64,000 bases of DNA, from contig NZ_LMDF01000005.1 in NCBI RefSeq assembly GCF_001425745.1, positions 556,472 through 620,471 of the forward strand. The letters are read 5' to 3'. The translations under genes were made by a program, and so were the position numbers. Each line of letters opens with the position of its first letter. Position 1 is the stretch's first letter. The notes below the pieces were generated by a model that had not been told where the DNA came from, did not search any database, and saw only the letters and a program-made list of their open reading frames with translations. Source of the DNA: Caulobacter sp. Root343. GTDB lineage: Bacteria; Pseudomonadota; Alphaproteobacteria; Caulobacterales; Caulobacteraceae. Shown piece after piece: positions 30,821 through 41,149 of this stretch.

Positions 30821-33751
30821 CTAGAACGTCCCGCGCAGCACCACCGAGTAGCGGCGGTCGGCCACCACCCAGTTGTGCTTGGTCAGGCCCTCTTCCGGAC
30901 GGCCCGGATAGCTGACCAGGATCTTGGTCCGGGTATTGGTCAGGTTCACGGCCTGGAAGCCGATCTTCAGCTTGTCGTTGACGGTGTAGAACACCGAACC
31001 GTCCAGCTGACCGTAATCGCCGTACCAGGCGGGGATGTTGATGTTCGCCGCCGTCGTGGTCAGCAGGTAGCGCTCACGCCAGTTGTAGGCCAGGCGAGCC
31101 GACACCTTGCCCTGGTCGTAGAGGGCGGCGACGTTGTAGCTCTTCTTCGACAGGCCCTCGAGCGGCAGCTCGTCGCCGTTGTTGCGGATATTGCCGACCT
31201 GCGTGCTGTCGTACGGGTTGGACGCCGCGTTGCGCGTGCCCTCGCTGTCGACATAGGTGAAGTTGGCCTGGGCGCCGAAGCCCTTCAGCAGGCCCGGCAG
31301 GAAGTCGTAGTACTGCTGATAGGCGAGCTCGAAGCCTTTGATCTTGCCGTGGCCGGCGTTGTACGGCTGCACCACCTGGACCGTGCGCGTGACCCCGTTG
31401 TTGACGAAGGTCTGGTTCTGCGCGCCGTTGGTGATGAAGTTGTAGATGTCCTTGTAGAACACCGTCGCCGTCAGGCTGCCGGTCGGGGCGAAGTACCACT
31501 CATAGGCCAGGTCGTACTGGGTCGAGCGGGTCGGCTTCAGGTCCGGGTTACCCGCATTGGCCGTGTACTGATAGACGCAGTTGGCCTGGAGACCGCCGGG
31601 GATCGAGTTGGCGCAGACCCCGCCCGTCAGATAGCCGTTGGTGGCGCTGATCGCGTAGTTCGGCTGCAGCTGCGAGAAGTCCGGACGCACCACCGCCTTG
31701 GCCGCCGCGAAGCGGATGAACATGTCCGGCGTGACCTTCAGCCTGGCGTTGAAGCTGGGCAGGATGTTCACGTAGTCGCGACCGCCGACATAGGCGCTGC
31801 GGGCGCCGTTGGCGAAGGCCAGGTCGGCCGCCGGGACGGTGTTCTGGGTATTGGCGTTGAAGACCTGGATGCCTTGGCTGTCGGTCTCGGTCTTGACGAT
31901 CCGCACGCCGATGTTGCCGTCGAGGTCGCGATCCTCGCCGCCCAGCGACAGCTCGTGGCCGAACCGCAGCAGGGCGTAACCCGCGAGGGTCTTTTCCTTC
32001 TGGTGGTTGGTGCTGCCCCGGCCGCCCGTCTGGCCCTGGCTTTCGAAGTCGCCCGCGAACGGACGCCAGCCGCCGCCGTTGGCCGCCGCGATCGGGCCGA
32101 TGATGCTGGCGAAGGAAGCGTAGTCGTGCACGAACTCGGCGTTCGGCATGACGAAGGTCGCCGGCAGGTGGGCCGCGCCGCGGAAGTAGTTGTCGAACGG
32201 ATAGAGACCGTAGTGACCCTGATAGGTCGGCAGCTTGTCGATCGACGGCGCCGACCAGCTGGGGGCGACCGTATCCCAACGATAGGTCGTCTCGCGGGTC
32301 GTGGCCTGGCGATAGGTGCTGCGCAGACCGAACTTCAGCGACTTCAGCCAGCCGCCGTCATCGAACTCGTAGGCGCCGTCGACGCGCGTGGCCAGCTCGC
32401 TGCCCTCGTTGCGGTCGTGGTGATCCATCACGGCCTGCAGGTAGTAGCTGGCCGGGTTGGACGTATACGCCTTGTCGTTGTTCATCGTGATGACCGGCAG
32501 GCTGCCCGTGAGGTCCAGGCTGGCCGGCGAGGCGTCGCCGCTGAGGGCGTTGAACGCGGTCGTGTCGACGGTCTTGGTCTTGGCGTAGATGTACTGGACG
32601 TCGCCGCTGAACGACCACTTGTCGTTCGGATTGTACTTCAGGTTCAGCGAGTAGTCCGACGTCACCGAGCTGCGCTCGGCGTAGCGGGTGTCGATGGTCG
32701 ACGAGCCCAGGCTCGTGCCGCCCGGCGAACCGGCCAGCGTGCCCTTCACGAAGTGGCCGTCCGAGTCGTAGGTGAAGGTCGTGCCGGCGGCGGGGCCATT
32801 GCCCGAGCCGGGATTGAAGCCGACGGCGTGTTCCGACGAGGCCTGCAGGGCCGACGAGCGCAGGAACTGCAGCGTCGCTTCCCACTGGTCGTTGGGACGC
32901 CATTGCACGGCCGCGTCGATACCCTTGCGCTCGCGGTCGAAGTCCAGGCTGCGGTAGCCGAAGCCGCCGGGGACATAGACCGTCTTGCCCGGAACCAGGT
33001 TGGTGCGCGCGTTGAAGGGGTCAACCGAGATCGTGTCGGTGCGGCTCTTCAGCTTGGAGTCGGACAGGTCGACCAGGAAGCCGATCTCGCCGATGCCGGT
33101 CTGGAAGCGGTCGCTGTAGAGGATCGAGCCGCCGGGCTTCCACTTTTTCGACATGTCGCCGTAGCTGGCGTCGATCGAATAGGCGATCTGGCGCTTGGCG
33201 CTGTCGAACGGCAGGCGCGTGCGCAGGTTGACGGTGCCGCCGATGCCGCCTTCGACGATGTCGGCCGAGGGGTTCTTGTAGACGTCGACGCCGGCCATCA
33301 GCTCGGGCGGGATGTCCTCGAAGCTCAGCGTGCGGCCGCTCTTGGCCGAGAAGCTGTCGCGGCCGTTCAGTTCGCCGCGCACCCACGACAGGCCGCGCAC
33401 CTGGACGCCCGAGCCTTCGACGGACAGGCGGTCGGCGTCGCGACCGTCTGAGGTCCGACCAATGGTGACGCCGGCGACCCGCTGCAGGGCCTCGGTCACC
33501 GAACGGTCCGGCAGGGCGCCGATGTCGGTCGAGGTGATCGAATCGACCAGCTGTTCGGCGTTCTGCTTGATCTTCTGGGCCGACTGGATCGAAGCGCGCT
33601 GGCCGGTGACCACCACCTCTTCGACGACGTCGGCGTCCTTAGGCGCGGTCTGCGCCTGAGCCTGCGCCATGGCTGGCGCGGCGGCGCAGAGCACGAGCGC
33701 CGAAGCGCCGGCGAGCATGAATTTGCGATGAGACGAATTGAGGCGCTGCAT
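30821..33751 (-). CDS. TonB-dependent receptor of the xyloglucan/galactose locus
   Basis: This 976-aa protein has a signal peptide ending in APAMAQ, a VVVTGQRASIQSAQ segment and a plug with ALPDRSVTEALQRVAGVTIG and FEDIPPELMAGVDVYKNPSA. DIVEGGIGGTVNLRTRLPF follows, and the barrel ends SVVLRGTF. This is the Caulobacter/Xanthomonas oligosaccharide-type receptor class. The ATG at 33749-33751 has an AAGGGAA ribosome-binding site. It is divergent from the galactonate operon, with operators on both sides of the 330-bp gap. By position it should import galactosylated xyloglucan oligosaccharides for the periplasmic GH35/GH31 enzymes. Ligand identity is inferred. Confidence 0.93.
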   Translation of the reverse strand: MQRLNSSHRKFMLAGASALVLCAAAPAMAQAQAQTAPKDADVVEEVVVTGQRASIQSAQKIKQNAEQLVDSITSTDIGALPDRSVTEALQRVAGVTIGRTSDGRDADRLSVEGSGVQVRGLSWVRGELNGRDSFSAKSGRTLSFEDIPPELMAGVDVYKNPSADIVEGGIGGTVNLRTRLPFDSAKRQIAYSIDASYGDMSKKWKPGGSILYSDRFQTGIGEIGFLVDLSDSKLKSRTDTISVDPFNARTNLVPGKTVYVPGGFGYRSLDFDRERKGIDAAVQWRPNDQWEATLQFLRSSALQASSEHAVGFNPGSGNGPAAGTTFTYDSDGHFVKGTLAGSPGGTSLGSSTIDTRYAERSSVTSDYSLNLKYNPNDKWSFSGDVQYIYAKTKTVDTTAFNALSGDASPASLDLTGSLPVITMNNDKAYTSNPASYYLQAVMDHHDRNEGSELATRVDGAYEFDDGGWLKSLKFGLRSTYRQATTRETTYRWDTVAPSWSAPSIDKLPTYQGHYGLYPFDNYFRGAAHLPATFVMPNAEFVHDYASFASIIGPIAAANGGGWRPFAGDFESQGQTGGRGSTNHQKEKTLAGYALLRFGHELSLGGEDRDLDGNIGVRIVKTETDSQGIQVFNANTQNTVPAADLAFANGARSAYVGGRDYVNILPSFNARLKVTPDMFIRFAAAKAVVRPDFSQLQPNYAISATNGYLTGGVCANSIPGGLQANCVYQYTANAGNPDLKPTRSTQYDLAYEWYFAPTGSLTATVFYKDIYNFITNGAQNQTFVNNGVTRTVQVVQPYNAGHGKIKGFELAYQQYYDFLPGLLKGFGAQANFTYVDSEGTRNAASNPYDSTQVGNIRNNGDELPLEGLSKKSYNVAALYDQGKVSARLAYNWRERYLLTTTAANINIPAWYGDYGQLDGSVFYTVNDKLKIGFQAVNLTNTRTKILVSYPGRPEEGLTKHNWVVADRRYSVVLRGTF

Positions 33752-33846
33752 GGCCGGTTCCCTTCCCCCTGTTTGAGAGCCGTCCCGGTCCGTTCTAGGG
33801 CGTCCGGTGACGTGCGGCGTTTGGCGCCGCGTGCTCCATGTCGGTA

Positions 33847-33896
33847 GCTATAATCGTATAATTGCGACCTTCAAGGCGAAATTGATAGCGCTATCA
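33847..33896 (-). promoter_or_regulatory. TonB receptor promoter with TGATAGCGCTATCA operator
   Basis: Minus strand: -35 TTGAAG (33874-33869), 16-bp spacer, -10 TATAGC (33852-33847), so transcription would start near 33840 with a leader of about 90 nt. ATAATCGTATAAT (33850-33862) overlaps the -10 region. The perfect palindrome TGATAGCGCTATCA (33883-33896) is 8 bp upstream of the -35. Confidence 0.65.
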
Positions 33897-33975
33897 TTTC
33901 ACCGGCGAAACGCGATTTTTCCGCCACACCCCTAAGCTACGGTTGCAAATTGGCGGTTTCGCGCGTGGGAAAACC

Positions 33976-34030
33976 GGAAGCGCTTCCATCTTTCCCCCGA
34001 CATTGCGTCGATCATTATTATATTATAAAT
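33976..34030 (+). promoter_or_regulatory. Control region of the galactonate operon
   Basis: GGAAGCGCTTCC (33976-33987) is a perfect palindrome with a LacI/GalR-type core. Downstream lie TTGCGT (34003-34008) and TATAAA (34024-34029), spaced 15 bp, inside the AT-rich run ATTATTATATTATAAAT (34014-34030). That run resembles the boxes at 29086 and 33850. The dehydratase ATG is 52 bp further on. Confidence 0.5.
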
Positions 34031-34081
34031 GGCGACCAACAGGATGCGGATCGGTCCCTGCGGCCGGCGTTAGGGACGGAT

Positions 34082-35817
<1,736 letters not shown>

Positions 35818-35818
<1 letters not shown>

Positions 35819-36732
35819 TGGACCAGGACGTCGTGATCGTCGGCGACTGGGGCACCTCGCGCCTGCGACTCTGGCTGCGCCAGGGCAAGAGCGTGATCCA
35901 TCGCCGCGACGGCCCGGGGGTCTCGGCCCTGACCGACACGCCGGAGAAGACCTTCCTCGACCTGGTCGGCGACTGGCGCGAGGCCGGCCCGACCGGCGCC
36001 CTACTGTGCGGCATGGTCGGCTCGCGCATCGGCTGGGTGGAAGCGCCCTACGCCACCTGCCCGGCTGCCCCCGCCGATGTCGCCGACAAGACCATCCGCA
36101 TTGAAGCCGGCGGCCTGTCGGTGACGATCGTTCCCGGCCTCTCGTGCACGAACCCGCTGGGCGGTCCCGACGTGATGCGCGGCGAGGAGACCCAGGTGTT
36201 CGGGGCCCTGGCCCTGGACGAGGCCTTGCGGACCGGCCGCCACCTGCTCGTTTTGCCCGGCACCCACAACAAGTGGACCGTGGTCGAGGACGGCAAGATC
36301 ATGGGCTTCGTCACCGCCCCGGTCGGCGAGACCTTCGCCCTCTTGAAGCAGCACTCGACGCTGGCCGCCGGCGGCGGGTCCCAGGCCGACGGCTCGGCCG
36401 AGGGCTTCGCCAGGGGCCTGTCCCGCATCGCCGAGCACGGCGCGGCGCGCCTGACCCACCTGATGTTCGAGACCCGCTCGCGCCAGCTGCTGGACGGCCT
36501 CTCGCCCGCCGATGCCATGGGCTACCTGTCGGGCCTGCTGGTCGGGGCCGACGTGGCCGCCGCCCGCGACTGGTTCGGCCCCATGGACGCCGTGACCGTG
36601 ATCGGCGCCGGCGCCCTCAGCGACCTCTATGTCCAGGCCCTGGCCAGGATCGACGTCGGCGCGACCGTCGTCGATGGCGACGCGGCCGTCCTTGCCGGCC
36701 TATCGGCGATTTCCAGATCTCAACAGAAGTGA
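35818..36732 (+). CDS. dgoK: 2-keto-3-deoxygalactonokinase
   Basis: The 304-aa ASKHA-fold kinase has an N-terminal phosphate loop VGDWGTSRLRLWL, a MVGSRIGW motif, MRGEETQVFGAL, LPGTHNKWTVVEDG and TAPVGETFALL. All are typical of DgoK. It phosphorylates 2-keto-3-deoxygalactonate at C6 with ATP. Start and stop overlap or nearly abut the neighbours (TGATG with the dehydratase, 5 bp to dgoA), so the three form a tightly coupled operon of the De Ley-Doudoroff pathway. Together they convert galactonate to pyruvate and glyceraldehyde 3-phosphate in the cytoplasm. Confidence 0.95.
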
Positions 36733-36737
36733 CGCTT

Positions 36738-37349
36738 ATGACCGACGCCGCCCCGCCCCCCATCGTGGCCATCCTGCGCGGCGTGAAGCCGGACGAGATC
36801 GTCGACATCGCCGCCGCCCTGGTCGCCGCCGGGATCAAGGGCATCGAGGTGCCGCTGAACTCGCCCGACCCGCTGGAGAGCATCAAGCGCCTCTGCGACG
36901 CGTTCGGCGATCAGGCCCTGTGCGGGGCCGGCACGGTGCTGACGCCCCAGGCCGTCGACGACGTCGCCGGGGTCGGCGGCAAGCTGATCGTCACGCCCAA
37001 CACCGATCCCGAGGTCATCGCCCGCGCCGTGGCGCTGGGCCTGACCGCCATGCCCGGCTTCGCCACGCCGTCGGAGGCCTTCGCCGCCGTCAAGGCCGGG
37101 GCCAAGGCGCTGAAGCTCTATCCGGCCGGCTCGTTCGGCCCGGGTCACATCAAGGCCGTCAAGGACGTGCTGCCCAAGCATGTGCTGGTCTACGCCGTCG
37201 GCGGCGTCGGCGCGGCCAATCTCGAACCATGGCGCGCCGCCGGCGCCGCCGGCATCGGCGTCGGCGGCGAGCTCTATCGGCCGGGCTACACCGCCCAGGA
37301 GGTCGGCCAGCGCGCCGCCGCCCTGGTCGCGGCCTGGAACGCCGGCTAG
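36738..37349 (+). CDS. dgoA: 2-keto-3-deoxy-6-phosphogalactonate aldolase
   Basis: The 203-aa class I aldolase has catalytic Glu37 in GIEVPLNSPDP and Schiff-base Lys126 in ALKLYPAGSFGP. EVPLNSP distinguishes KDPGal aldolases from KDPG aldolases. GAGTVLTP and PNTDPEVIARAV also fit. It splits KDPGal into pyruvate and D-glyceraldehyde 3-phosphate. It follows dgoK by 5 bp and precedes the sodium symporter by 49 bp, within the galactonate operon. Confidence 0.95.
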   Translation: MTDAAPPPIVAILRGVKPDEIVDIAAALVAAGIKGIEVPLNSPDPLESIKRLCDAFGDQALCGAGTVLTPQAVDDVAGVGGKLIVTPNTDPEVIARAVALGLTAMPGFATPSEAFAAVKAGAKALKLYPAGSFGPGHIKAVKDVLPKHVLVYAVGGVGAANLEPWRAAGAAGIGVGGELYRPGYTAQEVGQRAAALVAAWNAG

Positions 37350-37398
37350 CCGGACCAGACCGGCCGCCAACGATAAAAGCCCATAAGGGGGAGGAACA

Positions 37399-38970
37399 AT
37401 GAACCTAGCAGCCATCGATATCGCGGTGCTCGCGGTCTACGCGGTCGCCATCTTCGGCCTCGCCCAGTGGGTGTCGCGCGACAAGGGCGGTCACCAGAAG
37501 GACTCGACCGACTACTTCCTGGCCGGCAAGGCCCTGCCCTGGTGGGCGATCGGCGCCTCGCTGATCGCCGCCAACATCTCGGCCGAGCAGATCATCGGCA
37601 TGAGCGGCTCGGGCTACGCCATCGGCCTGGCCATCGCCTCGTACGAATGGATGGCGGCCCTGACCCTGCTGATCGTCGGCAAGTTCTTCCTGCCGGTGTT
37701 CCTGAAGAACGGCGTCTACACCATGCCGCAATTCCTGGAGCAGCGGTACGGGCCCAGCGTGCGGACCCTGATGGCCGTGTTCTGGCTGGGCCTCTACGTC
37801 TTCGTGAACCTGACCTCGATCCTTTGGCTGGGCTCGATCGCCATCCACACCGTCACGGGCCTGGACCAGATGTGGGCCCTGGCCGCCATCGGCGCCTTCG
37901 CCCTGGCCTATCAGATCTGGGGCGGGCTGAAGGCCGTGGCCCTGACCGACATCGTCCAGGTGGCCCTGCTGGTCACCGGCGGCCTGATCATCGCCTGGCT
38001 GTCGCTGGGCAAGATCGGCGGCGGCGACGTGCTGGCCGGCTTCCATCAGCTGACCACCCAGTTCCCCGACAAGTTCGACATGATCCTGAGCAAGGACAAT
38101 CCGCACTACAAGGACCTGCCCGGCATCGCGGTGCTGGTCGGCGGCCTGTGGATCATGAACATCAGCTACTGGGGCTTCAACCAGTACATCATCCAGCGCG
38201 CCCTCGGGGCCAAGGACCTGAAGGAAGCCCAGAAGGGCATCGCCATGGCGGCCTACCTGAAGCTGCTGATGCCGGTGATCGTGGTGCTGCCGGGCATCGC
38301 CGCCCTCGTGCTCGCCCCGCAAGGCATCAAGCCCGACCAGGCCTATCCGGAGATGATGAAGCTGCTGCCGCCCGGCCTGCTGGGCCTGGTGTTCGCGGCC
38401 CTAGTGGCGGCGATCGTCGCCTCGCTGGCGGCCAAGATCAACTCGATCGCCACCATCTTCACCCTCGACGTATACGCCAAGGCCCGGCCGGGCCAAAGCG
38501 AGCGGCGGCTGGTCGCGGTCGGGCGCATCACCGCGATCGTCGCGGTGATCATCGGCATCCTGACCGCCAAGCCGCTGCTGGGCGGGGCCGAGCAGGCGTT
38601 CCAGTTCATCCAGGAGTTCACCGGCTTCTTCACGCCGGGCATCGTGGTGATCTTCATCCTGGGCATGTTCTGGAAGAAGGCGACCACCGCCGGCGCCCTG
38701 ACCGCCGCCATCGGCTCGGCCGTGCTGTCGGCGCTGTTCTGGTGGCTGCAGAAGGAGGCGATCTACACCATGCCGTTCATGAACCGCGTGGGCGTGGTCT
38801 TCCTGCTGTCGCTGGCCGGCGCCGTGCTGGTCTCGCTGGTCGCGCCGCAGAAGACGCCGGTCAGCGTCGTGACGCTGGAAGGGGTCAGCTACAAGACCTC
38901 GACCGGCTTCAACATCGCCGGCGTCGGGGTCATCCTGATCCTGATCGCGCTCTACGCCACCTGGTGGTGA
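37399..38970 (+). CDS. Na+/galactose-type symporter (SSS family, vSGLT-like)
   Basis: The 523-aa inner-membrane protein has about 14 hydrophobic helices. Several blocks match Vibrio vSGLT closely: STDYFLAGKALPWWAIGASL, ANISAEQIIGMSGSGYAIGL, YWGFNQYIIQRALGAKDL and AAIVASLAAKINSIATIF. This group imports galactose or glucose with Na+. The ATG at 37399 has GGGGGAGG 7 nt upstream. As the last gene of the operon it would bring in the galactose released in the periplasm by the GH35 enzyme. A textbook terminator follows. Confidence 0.93.
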   Translation: MNLAAIDIAVLAVYAVAIFGLAQWVSRDKGGHQKDSTDYFLAGKALPWWAIGASLIAANISAEQIIGMSGSGYAIGLAIASYEWMAALTLLIVGKFFLPVFLKNGVYTMPQFLEQRYGPSVRTLMAVFWLGLYVFVNLTSILWLGSIAIHTVTGLDQMWALAAIGAFALAYQIWGGLKAVALTDIVQVALLVTGGLIIAWLSLGKIGGGDVLAGFHQLTTQFPDKFDMILSKDNPHYKDLPGIAVLVGGLWIMNISYWGFNQYIIQRALGAKDLKEAQKGIAMAAYLKLLMPVIVVLPGIAALVLAPQGIKPDQAYPEMMKLLPPGLLGLVFAALVAAIVASLAAKINSIATIFTLDVYAKARPGQSERRLVAVGRITAIVAVIIGILTAKPLLGGAEQAFQFIQEFTGFFTPGIVVIFILGMFWKKATTAGALTAAIGSAVLSALFWWLQKEAIYTMPFMNRVGVVFLLSLAGAVLVSLVAPQKTPVSVVTLEGVSYKTSTGFNIAGVGVILILIALYATWW

Positions 38971-38976
38971 GCAAGG

Positions 38977-39006
38977 ATGGGCGGCTTCCGAGTCGCCCAT
39001 TTTTTC
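38977..39006 (+). terminator. Terminator of the galactonate operon
   Basis: ATGGGCG (38977-38983) pairs with CGCCCAT (38994-39000), loop 10 nt, followed by six T. It starts 6 nt after the symporter stop. Confidence 0.9.
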
Positions 39007-39011
39007 CGTTT

Positions 39012-39031
39012 TGGTCAGACCACATGTCTGA
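39012..39031 (+). promoter_or_regulatory. FadR-type GntR operator upstream of the FCD regulator
   Basis: TGGTCAGACCA (39012-39022) fits the FadR-subfamily consensus TNGTNNNACNA exactly. It overlaps the perfect inverted repeat TCAGAC-N5-GTCTGA (39015-39031). It is about 130 bp upstream of the GntR ATG, directly after the operon terminator, so autoregulation is plausible. Confidence 0.6.
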
Positions 39032-39158
39032 ACACTCTTGCCGAAACCGCGCCGCGCGGCTGTATTCAACCGCAACCGTCGCGTTCGCGAACGGCGCGAA
39101 CCAAGGTACACAGCGGCGAAACCCTTTGTTTCGTTGTCGCAGGAAAGAAGAGTAGCCG

Positions 39159-39887
39159 ATGCGCACCCAGCCCGGCCTGAGTTTGACCTACGGTCTGGTC
39201 GAGCAACTTGGTCAGGCCATCGTGACCGGCGAGTACGTCGAGGTGGGCTTCCCGACCGAGGGCGAGCTGTCCAAACAGTTCGGGGCCAGCCGCACGGTGA
39301 CCCGCGAAGCGGTCAAGATGCTGACCGCCAAGGGCCTGCTCAGCGCCCGCCCGCGCCACGGCACCGTGGTCGAGCCCGAGGCCGAGTGGAACATGCTCGA
39401 CCCCGACGTGCTGCGCTGGCTGCTGGAGCGCAAGTTCTCGCTGCGCCTGCTGGCCGACTTCACCGAGATGCGGCTGGGCATCGAGCCGGCCGCCGCCGCC
39501 CTGGCCGCCCGCAACGCCGACGAGGCGGGGCTGGAGGAGATCCGCAAGGGCCTGCGCCGCATGAAGTCCGCCGCCGAGGGCGAGGACGACCCGTTGTCGG
39601 CCGACATCGCCTTCCACATCGCCATCCTCAGCGCGACCAAGAACCCGTTCTATCGCGAGCTGCACGAGCTGGTGAACACCGCCCTGCGCATCTCGATCCG
39701 CTTCACCAACCGCATCAAGGGCCGCACCGCCTCGATCCCCTCGCACGAGGACGTGGCCGAGGCGATCATCGCCCGCGACGCCGACAAGGCCTCGTCGGCC
39801 ATGCGCGAGATCATCGTCGACGTGCTGGAGCTGATCCGCGCCGCCTCGCCGTCGACCGAGAGCGAAGCGGCCCGCCGCGAGGCTTAG
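39159..39887 (+). CDS. GntR-family regulator, FadR/FCD subfamily (DgoR-like)
   Basis: The 242-aa protein has an N-terminal winged HTH (LVEQLGQAIVTGEYVEVGF, then ELSKQFGASRTVTREAVKML and RPRHGTVV). A helical FCD effector domain spans about residues 90-225 (DFTEMRLGIEPAAAALAA, DIAFHIAILSATKNPFY). The Asp/His residues in DIAFHIA and later SHEDVAEAI suggest metal-assisted sugar-acid binding, as in FCD proteins. Position after the galactonate operon suggests that it responds to galactonate or a keto-deoxy intermediate. It has its own promoter region after the terminator. Its probable operator is at 39012-39031. Confidence 0.92.
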   Translation: MRTQPGLSLTYGLVEQLGQAIVTGEYVEVGFPTEGELSKQFGASRTVTREAVKMLTAKGLLSARPRHGTVVEPEAEWNMLDPDVLRWLLERKFSLRLLADFTEMRLGIEPAAAALAARNADEAGLEEIRKGLRRMKSAAEGEDDPLSADIAFHIAILSATKNPFYRELHELVNTALRISIRFTNRIKGRTASIPSHEDVAEAIIARDADKASSAMREIIVDVLELIRAASPSTESEAARREA

Positions 39888-39907
39888 GCCGTTAAAACGT
39901 AATAGAT

Positions 39908-40007
39908 TGTCATCCCGGCCGCAGCGAAGCGGAGAGCCGGGACCGCCACGAACGCCGAGCTTGCCGCGGTCCCGGATCTTCGCGCTTCGCGCTCGTCCGG
40001 GATGACA
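39908..40007. repeat. Palindromic intergenic repeat, family A, copy 2
   Basis: A 100-bp element opens TGTCATCCCGGCC and closes CCGGGATGACA. Internal GCGAAGCGGAGAGCCGGGAC is shared with copy 1. It fills the gap between the GntR and aldo/keto reductase genes and ends 19 bp before the reductase ATG. Confidence 0.85.
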
Positions 40008-40026
40008 GCTTTGAAGGACCCTCCCC

Positions 40027-41064
40027 ATGCAGATCCCCTACGTCGCCGCCGCCGACCGCTACGCGTCCATGCCCTACCGCCGCACCGGCCGCAGCGGCCT
40101 GGACCTGCCGGCGATCTCGCTGGGCCTGTGGCAGAACTTCGGCGGCGCCGACGTGTTCGAGACCGGCCGGGCTATCCTGCGCCGGGCCTTCGACCTGGGG
40201 GTCACCCACTTCGACCTCGCCAATAACTACGGCCCGCCCTACGGCTCGGCCGAGGAGAACTTCGGCAAGGTGCTGGCCACCGACTTCAAGGCCCATCGCG
40301 ACGAGCTGGTGATCTCGACCAAGGCCGGCTGGGACATGTGGCCGGGCCCCTATGGCGGCGTCGGAGGGTCGCGAAAGTACCTGATCGCCAGCTGCGACCA
40401 GAGCCTCAAGCGGATGGGCGTCGACTATGTCGACATCTTCTACTCCCACCGCGTCGATCCCACGACGCCGCTCGAGGAGACCATGGGCGCCCTGGCCCAC
40501 CTGCACCGCCAGGGCAAGGCGCTGTACGTCGGCATCTCGTCCTATTCGCCCGAACTGACCCGTCAGGCCCACGCGATCCTGAAGAGCGAGGGCGTGCCGC
40601 TGCTGATCCACCAGCCGTCGTATTCGATGCTCAACCGCTGGATCGAGGACGAGCTGCTGGGCGCGCTGGATGACCTGGGCGTCGGCTGCATCGCCTTCTC
40701 GCCGCTGGCCCAGGGCCTGCTGACCAGCAAGTACCTGAACGGCGCGCCCGCGGACTCACGCGCCGCCAAGAACGGCTCGTTCGGCGGCCACCTGCTGAGC
40801 CAGGACAATCTCGACCGCATCAAGGCCCTGAACGCGATCGCCCAGCGGCGCGGCCAGACCCTGGCCCAGCTGGCCCTGGCCTGGGTGCTGCGCGATCCGC
40901 GCGTCACCTCGGCCCTGATCGGGGCCCGCACGGTGGCCCAGCTGGAGGATTCCCTGGCGGCGCTGAACGGTCTTTCGTTCTCGCCCGAGGAGTTGGCCGA
41001 GATCGACCGCCATGCCTCCGAAGGCGGCGTCGACCTCTGGAAGGTGTCGTCGGAGCTCACCTGA
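40027..41064 (+). CDS. Aldo/keto reductase, YghZ/Kv-beta-like
   Basis: The 345-aa TIM-barrel oxidoreductase has the tetrad Asp63 and Tyr68 (HFDLANNYGP), Lys99 (ISTKAGW) and His141 (FYSHRVD). The NADP-binding C-terminus contains VTSALIGARTVAQLEDSL. The PPYGSAEENFG and WPGPYG segments match the YghZ group, which reduces L-glyceraldehyde 3-phosphate and related aldehydes. It lies at the end of the galactose locus, and no galactose dehydrogenase is otherwise present. An aldose-oxidising role is possible but unproven. The ATG at 40027 lies directly after the repeat element. Confidence 0.88.
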   Translation: MQIPYVAAADRYASMPYRRTGRSGLDLPAISLGLWQNFGGADVFETGRAILRRAFDLGVTHFDLANNYGPPYGSAEENFGKVLATDFKAHRDELVISTKAGWDMWPGPYGGVGGSRKYLIASCDQSLKRMGVDYVDIFYSHRVDPTTPLEETMGALAHLHRQGKALYVGISSYSPELTRQAHAILKSEGVPLLIHQPSYSMLNRWIEDELLGALDDLGVGCIAFSPLAQGLLTSKYLNGAPADSRAAKNGSFGGHLLSQDNLDRIKALNAIAQRRGQTLAQLALAWVLRDPRVTSALIGARTVAQLEDSLAALNGLSFSPEELAEIDRHASEGGVDLWKVSSELT

Positions 41065-41149
41065 ACGTGTCGACCGTAACCATAATAGCAAAGGTTTAAT
41101 GTTCCGGCGGCTTGCCGAACCGAAACGTTCGCCTAAAGTTCCCCTCGCG

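Noticed and set aside
30875..33451. 858-aa open frame on the plus strand
   Set aside because: Antisense to the TonB receptor at 30821-33751. Composition is shadow-like and there is no signal or family motif.
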